Positions 1-6,794 of a stretch of 32,560 bases of DNA are shown here, piece after piece. A program made the position numbers and the translations under genes. The DNA lies in the NCBI GenBank assembly GCA_024681775.1, contig JAILAF010000141.1, positions 1 through 32,560 on the forward strand, read 5' to 3'. The notes below the pieces were generated by a model. It saw only the letters and a list, made by a program, of their open reading frames with translations, did not search any database and had not been told where the DNA came from. The DNA comes from Lachnospiraceae bacterium. GTDB lineage: Bacteria; Bacillota; Clostridia; Lachnospirales; Lachnospiraceae. Each line of letters opens with the position of its first letter. Position 1 is the first letter of the stretch.

Positions 1-7
1 ATGCCGG

Positions 8-835
8 TCACGGCGTTTTCAAGTCGACGGCAAACAGCGTATAGCGGATGCCTCCATCCTCGGTCTCACCCTGCGGCTCCATGCCCAGCTGACCACAAAG
101 GGCCTCGGATGCCGCATTCCCCGGCTGCACCAGGGCGATGATGCGGTCAAAGGACTGCTCCCTGCCATAGTCCAGACATGCCCTGCAGGTCTCCAGCGCA
201 TAACCCTGCCGCTGGTAAGGGGCGCCGATCATAAAGCCCAGCTCCGGATCCGGATAGCCGGGGCGATAGGAGATCCCCACGCGGCCGATGATCTCGAAGG
301 TCTCTTTTAAGATCACGGTCCAGACCCCGAAGCCGTAAGGTTCATATACATTCTCGCGGTAGGCTGCGGTATAGGCCAGCTCCCGCTCCCGCTCCGAAAA
401 CAGCGGCTCCATATAGTCCGTGATACCGGGCCCTTCGTAGAGTTCGTAGAGGGCATCCACGTCGCTTTCATGGGTCTCCCGCAGAATGCAACGCTCCGTC
501 TCCAGGATCCGCAGCGGGATCTCGTGGAGGCGCCGGTAGACCTGCTCCAGGTAGTCCCAGTCCCAGTCCTCCTCCTCCATGGGGCCTTCCCCCAGGTAGA
601 GAAAACGGGCCTTCCCTTCCTCGGGATCCGGCGGATCTCCTTCCCTGCGATAGAGGAGGAACGGGATCTCCGCGTCACCGTCCCCGTGCAGGAAGACGTC
701 CGAGATCACAAGGCTTCCCTCCAGGTCCGCCTTCGCGGCCGCTTCCGAAAGTTCCGCCGCAGAGAGGCCGCTTTCACGGCTGAGGCAGACGATGCCTTCC
801 AGGTATTCGTTTTTTCCCCATGCATCCACAGCCAA
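8..835 (-). CDS. GNAT-family N-acetyltransferase (RimJ/RimL-like) with extra N-terminal region
   Basis: The protein is 275 aa. The C-terminal half (from about residue 110, LETERCILRE) is a GNAT fold of the RimJ/RimL type: an acceptor-side segment, then the acetyl-CoA region around LGFMIGAPYQRQGYALE and a terminal LVQPGNAASEALCGQLGM stretch (N-x-x-S-x-x-x-x-x-x-L-G-M). Such enzymes move an acetyl group from acetyl-CoA to a protein N-terminus or small amine; the substrate cannot be read from sequence. The first ~105 residues are acidic and I do not recognise them. The start is taken as TTG at 835-833, because AGAGGAG sits about 8 nt upstream; an in-frame GTG two codons later is the alternative. 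The gene is divergent from the cyclophilin gene. The GNAT call is firm; substrate and start are not. Confidence 0.8.
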   Translation of the reverse strand: MAVDAWGKNEYLEGIVCLSRESGLSAAELSEAAAKADLEGSLVISDVFLHGDGDAEIPFLLYRREGDPPDPEEGKARFLYLGEGPMEEEDWDWDYLEQVYRRLHEIPLRILETERCILRETHESDVDALYELYEGPGITDYMEPLFSERERELAYTAAYRENVYEPYGFGVWTVILKETFEIIGRVGISYRPGYPDPELGFMIGAPYQRQGYALETCRACLDYGREQSFDRIIALVQPGNAASEALCGQLGMEPQGETEDGGIRYTLFAVDLKTP

Positions 836-850
836 TACGGAATCTCCTCT

Positions 851-879
851 TTACGAAAAAATATGTGTATGAGTATAAT
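851..879 (+). promoter_or_regulatory. Putative sigma-A promoter of the cyclophilin gene
   Basis: A TTACGA -35 box (851-856) is separated by exactly 17 bp from a perfect TATAAT -10 box (874-879). It reads toward the cyclophilin gene, whose ATG is about 40 nt downstream behind an AAAGGAAGG ribosome binding site. Confidence 0.65.
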
Positions 880-920
880 CAGTATAGCACAATAAACCCC
901 TATCAAAGGAAGGAAGCATT

Positions 921-1466
921 ATGAGTGACAAGCAAAATCCCATCGTAACCATCACCATGGAAAACGGCGGCGTGATCAAAGCGGAGCTCTACCCCGAGAT
1001 CGCACCCAACACCGTAAACAATTTCCTGAGCCTCATCGGAAAGGGATTTTATGACGGTGTGATCTTCCACAGAGTGATCGAAGGCTTCATGATCCAGGGC
1101 GGCGATCCGGAAGGAACCGGTATGGGCGGCCCCGGATACTGCATCAAGGGCGAGTTCTCCCAGAACGGCTTCCCCAATGACTTAAAGCACACCCCCGGCG
1201 TCCTGTCCATGGCCCGCACCAACATCCCCGACACCGCGGGCAGCCAGTTCTTCATCATGCACAAGAACTCTCCTTTCCTGGACGGCTCCTACGCCGCCTT
1301 CGGTAAGGTCATCGAGGGCATGGAGGTGGTGGAAGCCATCGCGACCACCGCAACCGACGGAAATGACCGTCCGAAGGAAGTACAGAAGATGAAGTCCGTC
1401 ACCGCGGAGACCTTCGGCGTCACCTATCCGGAGCCGGAGACCCTTCCGGAACCCCACTGGTTCTGA
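921..1466 (+). CDS. Cyclophilin-type peptidyl-prolyl cis-trans isomerase
   Basis: This 181-aa protein is a single-domain cyclophilin that catalyses cis-trans isomerisation of X-Pro bonds. Visible family motifs are GVIFHRVIEGFMIQGGDP (catalytic Arg in FHR, and QGGD), SMART..DTAGSQFFIM (active-site wall), and FLDGSYAAFGKVIEGMEVV. No signal peptide or lipobox is present, so it is cytoplasmic. The C-terminus carries a short Pro/Glu-rich extension ending PEPHWF. The ATG has AAAGGAAGG about 8 nt upstream and its own promoter. It stands alone on the plus strand, with no downstream partner before the repeat region. Confidence 0.95.
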   Translation: MSDKQNPIVTITMENGGVIKAELYPEIAPNTVNNFLSLIGKGFYDGVIFHRVIEGFMIQGGDPEGTGMGGPGYCIKGEFSQNGFPNDLKHTPGVLSMARTNIPDTAGSQFFIMHKNSPFLDGSYAAFGKVIEGMEVVEAIATTATDGNDRPKEVQKMKSVTAETFGVTYPEPETLPEPHWF

Positions 1467-1561
1467 TCTGTTCACATTTCGTTTACATTTTCTTCAAGGA
1501 TTATTTCAATTTCCTTTGTTTTTCGGACACTTTTACACAGTAAACTGAAAAGCACAAAATA

Positions 1562-1726
1562 GCTTATAAGTTTAAAACTTTTTCATAATATACAATTGAC
1601 CGCACAGGACGCGCTCAATTGTCAAGATTGCTTACGAGATTAAAACTCTTTCGTAATATACAATTGACCGCACAGGACGCGCTCAATTGTCAAGATTGCT
1701 TACAAGTTTGAAACTTTTTCATAATA
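1562..1726. repeat. 68-bp tandem repeat, 2.4 copies, each full unit with an internal hairpin
   Basis: Units run 1562-1629, 1630-1697 and a partial 1698-1726, with an exact 68-bp period. The block from CATAATATACAATTGACC to CAATTGTCAAGATTGCTTA is almost invariant; the differences cluster in the A/T-rich stretch just after GCTTA. Each full unit carries a 29-nt inverted repeat (1593-1621 and 1661-1689). Its outer arms are CAATTGA and TCAATTG; after one mismatch come CGC and GCG around a 7-nt loop. It lies between the 3' ends of the convergent cyclophilin and aldolase genes. The rest of the 324-nt gap (1467-1561) is A/T-rich with nothing recognisable. Confidence 0.85.
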
Positions 1727-1727
1727 A

Positions 1728-1757
1728 ATGCCAGGTATCCGAACGGATACCTGGCAT
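1728..1757 (-). terminator. 13-bp perfect stem-loop downstream of the aldolase gene, possibly bidirectional
   Basis: ATGCCAGGTATCC (1728-1740) pairs perfectly with GGATACCTGGCAT (1745-1757) across a GAAC loop. On the minus strand it lies about 34 nt past the aldolase stop and is followed only by a short mixed tract, TTTATTAT. On the plus strand a GCTTTTTT tract comes about 20 nt later, after a second weak hairpin (CCCT/AGGG). It probably ends aldolase transcription and may also stop readthrough from the cyclophilin side. Confidence 0.6.
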
Positions 1758-1790
1758 CCTCCCTTTTCAGGGGCTTTTTTCATTTTTTGA

Positions 1791-2660
1791 TCATTCGTCA
1801 GCCTTACCGACAGAACCGAACATCTCCATCTTCTCCTTAACGGTAGCCTTGATTGCCTCAAAGCCGGGAGCCAGGAGCTTTCTGGGATCGAAGCCCTTGC
1901 CTTCCAGATCCTTGCCTGCCTCGATGTACTTTCTGGTAGCATCCGCGAAGGAAAGCTGGCACTCGGTATTCACGTTCACCTTGGAAACGCCCAGGTTGAT
2001 GGCCTTCTTGACCATGTCAGCGGGGATTCCGGTACCGCCGTGAAGCACCAGAGGAAGATCACCGGTCTTCTGCTGGATAGCATCCAGGGTCTCGAAGGAA
2101 AGTCCTGCCCAGTTTGCGGGGTACTTGCCGTGGATGTTGCCGATACCTGCTGCCAGGAAATCAACACCCAGATCAGCGATCTGCTTGCACTCGTCGGGAT
2201 CAGCGCACTCGCCCATTCCCACGACGCCGTCCTCTTCGCCGCCGATCGCGCCGACCTCAGCCTCGATGGAAAGGCCTCTGTCATGAGCAGCCTTCACCAG
2301 CTCCTTGGTCTTCTCAATGTTCTCGGCGATGGGATAGTGAGAACCGTCAAACATAATGGAAGAGAATCCTGCCTCGATGCACTTGTAGCATCCTTCATAA
2401 GTACCATGATCCAGATGCAGTGCAACGGGAACATCGATATCAAGATCCTTCAGCAGTCCGTTCACCATGTTCACGACGACATGATAGCCGCCCATGTACT
2501 TGCCTGCGCCCTCGGAAACGCCCAGGATAACGGGGCTTCTGAGTTCCTTGGCAGTCAGGAGAATCGCCTTGGTCCACTCCAGATTGTTGATGTTGAAGTG
2601 ACCTACGGCATAGTGGCCTGCCTTAGCCTTGTTCAGCATATCTTTTGCATTTACCAGCAT
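1791..2660 (-). CDS. fba: Class II fructose-1,6-bisphosphate aldolase
   Basis: This 289-aa zinc-dependent class II aldolase cleaves fructose 1,6-bisphosphate to dihydroxyacetone phosphate and glyceraldehyde 3-phosphate in glycolysis, and runs in reverse in gluconeogenesis. The sequence shows LHLDHG (catalytic Asp84, zinc ligand His85), FDGS (104-107), the E-x-E-V-G-x-x-G-G loop (133-141), GNIHGKY (His177) and LHGGTGI (His207), then NVNTE for phosphate binding. Length and motifs fit the FbaA/GatY/KbaY family. A tagatose-bisphosphate aldolase is the main alternative, but the absence of tagatose genes favours glycolysis. It has an AAGGAGG ribosome binding site and its own promoter, so it is separable from the HPr-like gene upstream. 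Confidence 0.93.
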   Translation of the reverse strand: MLVNAKDMLNKAKAGHYAVGHFNINNLEWTKAILLTAKELRSPVILGVSEGAGKYMGGYHVVVNMVNGLLKDLDIDVPVALHLDHGTYEGCYKCIEAGFSSIMFDGSHYPIAENIEKTKELVKAAHDRGLSIEAEVGAIGGEEDGVVGMGECADPDECKQIADLGVDFLAAGIGNIHGKYPANWAGLSFETLDAIQQKTGDLPLVLHGGTGIPADMVKKAINLGVSKVNVNTECQLSFADATRKYIEAGKDLEGKGFDPRKLLAPGFEAIKATVKEKMEMFGSVGKADE

Positions 2661-2690
2661 CTTGAAAACCCTCCTTTTTATTCAGATCAT

Positions 2691-2711
2691 CCGTGTGACT
2701 CGCGCACACGG
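2691..2711 (-). promoter_or_regulatory. 7-bp inverted repeat at the predicted fba transcript start
   Basis: CCGTGTG (2691-2697) and CACACGG (2705-2711) form a perfect inverted repeat with a 7-nt spacer. It begins only a few bases past the expected fba start point. It could be an operator or a 5' stabilising stem-loop in the leader. Confidence 0.4.
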
Positions 2712-2721
2712 CACTGCACTG

Positions 2722-2750
2722 ATTATACCATACTAAGGGCCTGATGACAC
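2722..2750 (-). promoter_or_regulatory. Putative fba promoter with extended -10
   Basis: On the minus strand TGGTATAAT gives a perfect -10 (2722-2727 as ATTATA on plus) with the TGn extension. A weak -35, GTGTCA (4/6), lies 17 bp upstream at 2745-2750. It sits between the HPr-like stop codon and fba, so aldolase can be expressed apart from the upstream operon. Confidence 0.6.
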
Positions 2751-2754
2751 CTTG

Positions 2755-3015
2755 TTATTTCGCATTTCCCGTCAAAAATTTCTCAATACCGTCAGCGGCT
2801 TTCTTCTCGTCCTCACCGTCCGCAATGACCGTGAGCTCGTCGCCGTTGTCCATGCCCAGACTCATCATTCCCATGATGCTCTTGGCATTGACCTTCTTGG
2901 TGCCGGTCTCCAAGTAGATCTTGCTGTCATAGTGGCTGGCTTCCTGGACCAGCAGAGCGATGGGGCTGGCTTCCATCCCCTTCTCCATTTTGATCGTGAC
3001 CTGCTTCTTTACCAT
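2755..3015 (-). CDS. HPr-family protein lacking His15 (Crh-like)
   Basis: The protein is 86 aa, the standard HPr length, and aligns without gaps: the Ser46 motif VNAKSIMGMMSLG places Ser at exactly residue 46. The usual active-site segment G-L-H-A-R-P is instead G-M-E-A-S-P, so His15 is Glu and Arg17 is Ser. Without His15 it cannot take phosphate from enzyme I, so a PTS carrier role is unlikely. With Ser46 and the surrounding helix intact it should still be a substrate of HPr kinase, encoded five genes upstream in the same run. In Bacillus subtilis, Crh (Gln15, Ser46) is likewise encoded right after whiA. I infer a regulatory role in carbon catabolite control. AGGAGG lies 8 nt before the ATG. 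Confidence 0.88.
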   Translation of the reverse strand: MVKKQVTIKMEKGMEASPIALLVQEASHYDSKIYLETGTKKVNAKSIMGMMSLGMDNGDELTVIADGEDEKKAADGIEKFLTGNAK

Positions 3016-3069
3016 AATTCGATCCTCCTAACAACACTCCTCAAAACAAAAGAACACCTCAAACACTCC

Positions 3070-3936
3070 TCAGTCTCTCAGGGACTCCGCAATCTCACTG
3101 AGCTTGCGCAGTCTGTGATTGACGCCTGACTTCCCCACCGGCGGATCCATCCATTCCCCGAGATCCTTCAGGGATGCGTCCGGATTCTCCAACCGTATTT
3201 CGGCCATCTCCCGCAGGGGGGCGGGCAGCCGGTCCAGGCCCATGCGGGTCCGGATGATCTCGATATCTTCGATCTGTCTGGCAGAGGCGGTGACGGTCTT
3301 ACGGATGTTGGAGATCTCGCAGTTCACCCGCCGGTTCACCGTATTGCTCACGTCCTTGTAGATCTGGGTGTTCACCAGCTCCATCAGGGAGATGGGCGCC
3401 TCCATCACGTTCAGCAGATCCACGATGGCGCTGCCCTCCTTGAGGTAGACCACGTGGTATTTCTTTCGCATTATGACACGGGCGTCGATATCAAAGTCGC
3501 CGATGATCTGCCGGATCTGCTCCGCCTTCGCCTCATCGGGACAGACGAACTCCAGATGATAGCCCTTGGCAGGATCGCTGACGGATCCTACACTTAAGAA
3601 AGCGCCCCGCAAAAAGGCGCGCTGACAGCAGGCATTTTTCAGGAGCAATCCGTTCACGGGATCATCAAAGTCTCCCAGAACCGCAAGGATATCCTGCAGT
3701 TTTTCCGGCGCAATGCCCGCGACGCTATCAATGTTAAAGGTTTTTTTCAGCAATGTAAAGCCCTTTTTCACCAGGGCTTCCTTTTCCGTTACAAAGCCGA
3801 TATGGCAGATCCCGTCATCGGTTCTCCCGATCTGACCGCAGAAGTGGGTGATGGCTGCCAACTCTGCCAGCTGGCAATGTCTGGCGGGGCTGATCTTGCC
3901 TGTCAGCTCGTCCCGGACCTTGGATGAGTAGGACAT
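3070..3936 (-). CDS. whiA: DNA-binding regulator WhiA
   Basis: This 288-aa protein has the WhiA layout: an N-terminal LAGLIDADG homing-endonuclease-like fold (LTGKISPARHCQLAELAAITHFCG, then NACCQRAFLRGAFLSVGSVSDP) and a C-terminal helix-turn-helix (around LENPDASLKDLGEWMDPPVGKSGVNHRLRKL). WhiA links to sporulation in actinobacteria and to cell division and chromosome segregation in Bacillus. The start is placed at the ATG at 3936-3934 (MSYSSKVRDEL), because homologues begin this way and AAAGGTGG lies 4 nt upstream. The frame stays open 24 codons further, but that part is unlike WhiA and contains an inverted repeat. It follows rapZ as in Bacillus, but no yvcK lies between them. Confidence 0.93.
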   Translation of the reverse strand: MSYSSKVRDELTGKISPARHCQLAELAAITHFCGQIGRTDDGICHIGFVTEKEALVKKGFTLLKKTFNIDSVAGIAPEKLQDILAVLGDFDDPVNGLLLKNACCQRAFLRGAFLSVGSVSDPAKGYHLEFVCPDEAKAEQIRQIIGDFDIDARVIMRKKYHVVYLKEGSAIVDLLNVMEAPISLMELVNTQIYKDVSNTVNRRVNCEISNIRKTVTASARQIEDIEIIRTRMGLDRLPAPLREMAEIRLENPDASLKDLGEWMDPPVGKSGVNHRLRKLSEIAESLRD

Positions 3937-3999
3937 ATAACCACCTTTCCGAGCGCTGTTTTTCGAGACGGCAGGCCGAATATCGGATCCGGCGATGCC

Positions 4000-4039
4000 G
4001 TGTTCCAAACATACGTCATCGGATTTATGTTTCGAACAT
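4000..4039. promoter_or_regulatory. Inverted repeat between rapZ and whiA
   Basis: GTGTTCCAAACAT (4000-4012) and ATGTTTCGAACAT (4027-4039) are inverted copies with 11 of 13 positions matching and a 14-nt spacer. Each arm is itself partly self-complementary (core TTCGAA-like). It lies 64 nt upstream of the whiA start in the 111-nt rapZ-whiA gap. It could be an operator for WhiA or another regulator, or an RNA stem that tunes expression inside the operon. Confidence 0.4.
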
Positions 4040-4047
4040 TCCCTCCG

Positions 4048-4914
4048 TCAGGTGCCGGCCGCTTTCACATCCCGGTGGGAAAGATTCACACCGTAATGTC
4101 CCAGCCCTTTCAGCCGCTTGTAGAGCTCCATGGCCAGGGTGACGCTGCGATGCTTGCCTCCGGTGCAGCCGATGCTGATCACGAGACTGGTCTTGCCCTC
4201 TTTGATATAGTTGGGGATCAGGAATTTCAGCAGATCCTCGGTCTTGTCCAGGAACTCTCCAGCCTCGGGGAACTGGAGCACATAGTCCCGCACCTCCTGG
4301 TCCAGTCCCGTTTTGTGCCGCAGCTCCTCCACATAGAAGGGATTGGGGAGAAAGCGCACATCCAGGACCAGGTCGGAATCCGTGGGGATGCCGTGCTTAA
4401 AGCCGAAGGAGAGGATGGTCACCATGAGGTTGGTATATTCCTCGTTGCGGATGAAGATCCGCTCCAGTTCCTCCTTCAGCTCTCTGGTCAGGAGATTGCT
4501 GCTGTCGATGATGTAATTGGCCTGGGCCTTGATCTGCGCCAGGAGCTTCCGCTCCTCGGCGATACCGTCCTCCACTCTGCCTTCCGGGGAGAGGGGATGG
4601 GAACGGCGGGATTCCTTGTATCTGCGGATCAGGGTCTCGTCGCTGCACTCCATGAACAGGGTCTCGACCTGATAGCCGTGGTCCTTCAGCTCCGCCAGCG
4701 CTCCGGGAAGCTCGTGGACATTGCCGGTACGCACATCCAGCCCCAGTGCCACTTTCTGCACCTCGGAATTGGGCTGCTGGGCCAGGAGCTCCGTCAGCTT
4801 GGAAAGGAGGGAGATGGGGAGATTGTCCACACAGAAGAACCCCATATCCTCCAGCATCTTCAGGGAGGTGGCCTTACCGCCGCCGCTCAGACCGGTCACT
4901 ATTACGAATCTCAT
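4048..4914 (-). CDS. rapZ: RapZ/YvcJ family nucleotide-binding protein
   Basis: This 288-aa protein belongs to the RapZ (YvcJ, UPF0042) family. It has a Walker A motif GLSGGGKA (residues 8-15), the family's FFCVDNLP stretch, a Walker-B-like GLDVR (58-62), and the C-terminal IGCTGGKHRSV motif. In E. coli RapZ is an adaptor that directs RNase E to the GlmZ small RNA; in Firmicutes YvcJ binds nucleotides and affects competence and phosphorylation. No GlmY/GlmZ-like RNA is visible here, so only the generic role can be given. Its ATG overlaps the murB stop (ATGA, 4 nt), indicating translational coupling. Confidence 0.94.
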   Translation of the reverse strand: MRFVIVTGLSGGGKATSLKMLEDMGFFCVDNLPISLLSKLTELLAQQPNSEVQKVALGLDVRTGNVHELPGALAELKDHGYQVETLFMECSDETLIRRYKESRRSHPLSPEGRVEDGIAEERKLLAQIKAQANYIIDSSNLLTRELKEELERIFIRNEEYTNLMVTILSFGFKHGIPTDSDLVLDVRFLPNPFYVEELRHKTGLDQEVRDYVLQFPEAGEFLDKTEDLLKFLIPNYIKEGKTSLVISIGCTGGKHRSVTLAMELYKRLKGLGHYGVNLSHRDVKAAGT

Positions 4915-5843
4915 CTCGATACCTCACGATCCGGATCACCCAATACGACGATCTCGGGCTCCAGCCGCACGCCGAAGCAACTGTACACCCGGTCCTGCAC
5001 CTCCCCCATGACATCCAGGATATCCGCAGCGGAAGCGCCGCCGGCGTTGATGATAAAGCCGCAATGCTTGTCGGAGACTCTGGCACCGCCGATCTGGAAG
5101 CCCCGCATGCCGGCCTCCATGATGAGCTGTCCCGCGAAATGTCCCTCCGGGCGCTTAAAAGTGCTGCCGGCGCTGGGATATTCCAGGGGCTGTTTTTCCC
5201 GGCGTCTCCGGTTAAAATCCTCCATTTTTCCCAGGATCTCTTCCGGGTTCCCGGGCTTTAGTTCAAAGGTGACCGACGTCACCACAAAAGGGCGGTTCCG
5301 CAGTACGGAAGTGCGATAGCCGAACTCCATGGCGCTGCCCCGCAACTCCAGGATCTCGCCGTCCTTCCCCACCACGCGGACGCTTTTTACCACATCCTTC
5401 ATCTCACCGTCGTAAGCGCCGGCGTTCATCACGACGCCGCCTCCCACGGAACCGGGGATCCCGGCCGCGAATTCCAGACCCGTAAGGCCGTGCTCCGCCG
5501 CCACCCGGGAAGCCTTGGAAAGCATGGCTCCCGCCTCTGCCGTCAGGATATTCCCCTCCACGGTGATGGCATCCATGGACCGGTCGATGTGGAGCACGAT
5601 GCCGGAATAGCCCGCGTCCTTCACCAGTGTGTTACTGCCGTTGCCCAGGATAAAGTAGGGGGTCTCCGTCCGGCCAAAGAGCCGGAGCAGCTGACAGAGC
5701 TGCTCTTCGGTATCGATCTCCAGCAGACAGCTGCATCCGCCGCCCGCCCGGAAAGTGGTCATATCCTTCAGGGACTGGTTCGGAAAGATCTGTTCCTCCG
5801 GCAGGTATTCCCTGATTTTCTTCAGTAAGGATTCACCCAGCAT
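4911..5843 (-). CDS. murB: UDP-N-acetylenolpyruvoylglucosamine reductase
   Basis: This 310-aa FAD enzyme reduces UDP-GlcNAc-enolpyruvate with NADPH to UDP-MurNAc, the second committed step of peptidoglycan precursor synthesis in the cytoplasm. FAD-binding motifs are MTTFRAGGG, FILGNGSN and AAGIPGSVGGGVVMNAGAY. The C-terminal catalytic part has YRTSVL and YPSAGSTFKRPEGHFAG (the Ser proton donor lies in SAGS), then IGGARVSDKHCGFIIN and a terminal LEPEIVVLG. Both ends overlap neighbours: 11 nt into the sugar-kinase gene upstream and 4 nt with rapZ downstream. It is therefore surely part of this operon. Confidence 0.96.
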   Translation of the reverse strand: MLGESLLKKIREYLPEEQIFPNQSLKDMTTFRAGGGCSCLLEIDTEEQLCQLLRLFGRTETPYFILGNGSNTLVKDAGYSGIVLHIDRSMDAITVEGNILTAEAGAMLSKASRVAAEHGLTGLEFAAGIPGSVGGGVVMNAGAYDGEMKDVVKSVRVVGKDGEILELRGSAMEFGYRTSVLRNRPFVVTSVTFELKPGNPEEILGKMEDFNRRRREKQPLEYPSAGSTFKRPEGHFAGQLIMEAGMRGFQIGGARVSDKHCGFIINAGGASAADILDVMGEVQDRVYSCFGVRLEPEIVVLGDPDREVSR

Positions 5844-6792
5844 TGACTTTCTCTTTCTCGAAAACCATTCCAGCAGCGCCTACGATACCCGCGTCATTGC
5901 CCAGCTGTGCCAGGGAAAAACGCGCATGCCTGCAGGGCGGGAAGACGTATTTCTGGAAATTCGGCTCCACGAAGGAAAGCAGGATCTCACCGGCCTTGGA
6001 CACACCGCCGCCGATGACGAAGATCTCGGGATTCACCACATTTGCAACCGCTGCCAGGCCCTTGCCCAGATAGTAGCCAAAGCGCTCTGCGATCTCGACA
6101 GCCACCGCATCTCCAGCCTTTACCGCGTCAAACACGGTCTTGGCACTGACCTCACCCTCCCGCAGGACGGAAGGCTTGTCATCCTCCGCAAGGCGCCTCC
6201 TTGCCAGACGCACCACGCCGGTAGCGGACGCATACTGCTCCAGGCAGCCGCAATGTCCGCAGCCGCAGACCTCGGTTTCCTCATCCACGATGTGGATATG
6301 GCCGATCTCACCGCCTGCGCCGGTAGCACCGGTCAGGAGCCTGCCGCCCACGATGATGCCGCCGCCTACGCCGGTGCCCAGGGTGACTGCCACCACGTTG
6401 CTGTTGCCGCGGCCGCCGCCCTTCCACATCTCGCCGTACGCCGCCACATTGGCGTCATTGGCTGCGATAACGGGGATCCCCCCGGTGGCTTCCTCTGCCG
6501 CATCCTTCAGGTTGAAGGGGGCCCAGCCCAGATTCACGGCGCCGCCGCTCATATAGCCGTCGTCATCCACTGCGCCGGGGGCGCCCATGCCGATGCCCAG
6601 CACCTCCTCTTTCGCAATGCCGCGCTCTTTCATTTTTGCAAGAATGGAGGCCGCCACATCGGGAACGACCTGCACCCCGCCGTTCTCCGTGCGGGTCGGG
6701 ATCTCCCATTTCTCAATCAGGTTCTCATCACTTCCGAACAGACCCAGCTTGACAGTGGTCCCTCCGATATCAGCGCCGAACACATAAGCCAT
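5833..6792 (-). CDS. ROK-family sugar kinase, probably glucokinase
   Basis: The protein is 319 aa. It has the ATP-binding motif DIGGTTVK (8-15), catalytic Asp in AANDANVAA (Asp113), a glucose-contact motif GEIGHIHI (161-168), and the ROK zinc cluster C-G-C-G-H-C-G-C-L-E (Cys176, 178, 181, 183). This pattern fits the Firmicutes GlcK-type glucokinase, which makes glucose 6-phosphate for glycolysis from glucose that did not enter through the PTS. N-acetylglucosamine or mannose kinase is possible. It starts 2 nt after the hprK stop, with a GGAGG-containing site inside the end of hprK. A sugar kinase next to HPr kinase puts glucose phosphorylation and catabolite control in one transcript. Confidence 0.88.
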   Translation of the reverse strand: MAYVFGADIGGTTVKLGLFGSDENLIEKWEIPTRTENGGVQVVPDVAASILAKMKERGIAKEEVLGIGMGAPGAVDDDGYMSGGAVNLGWAPFNLKDAAEEATGGIPVIAANDANVAAYGEMWKGGGRGNSNVVAVTLGTGVGGGIIVGGRLLTGATGAGGEIGHIHIVDEETEVCGCGHCGCLEQYASATGVVRLARRRLAEDDKPSVLREGEVSAKTVFDAVKAGDAVAVEIAERFGYYLGKGLAAVANVVNPEIFVIGGGVSKAGEILLSFVEPNFQKYVFPPCRHARFSLAQLGNDAGIVGAAGMVFEKEKVNAG

Positions 6793-6794
6793 TG

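Noticed and set aside
1562..1726. CRISPR array
   Set aside because: Adjacent 68-bp units repeat in full with no unique spacers; it is a plain tandem repeat.
3937..4008. 24-residue N-terminal extension of WhiA
   Set aside because: The extension is unlike WhiA, has no ribosome binding site and overlaps an inverted repeat; the internal ATG has AAAGGTGG and a family-typical start.
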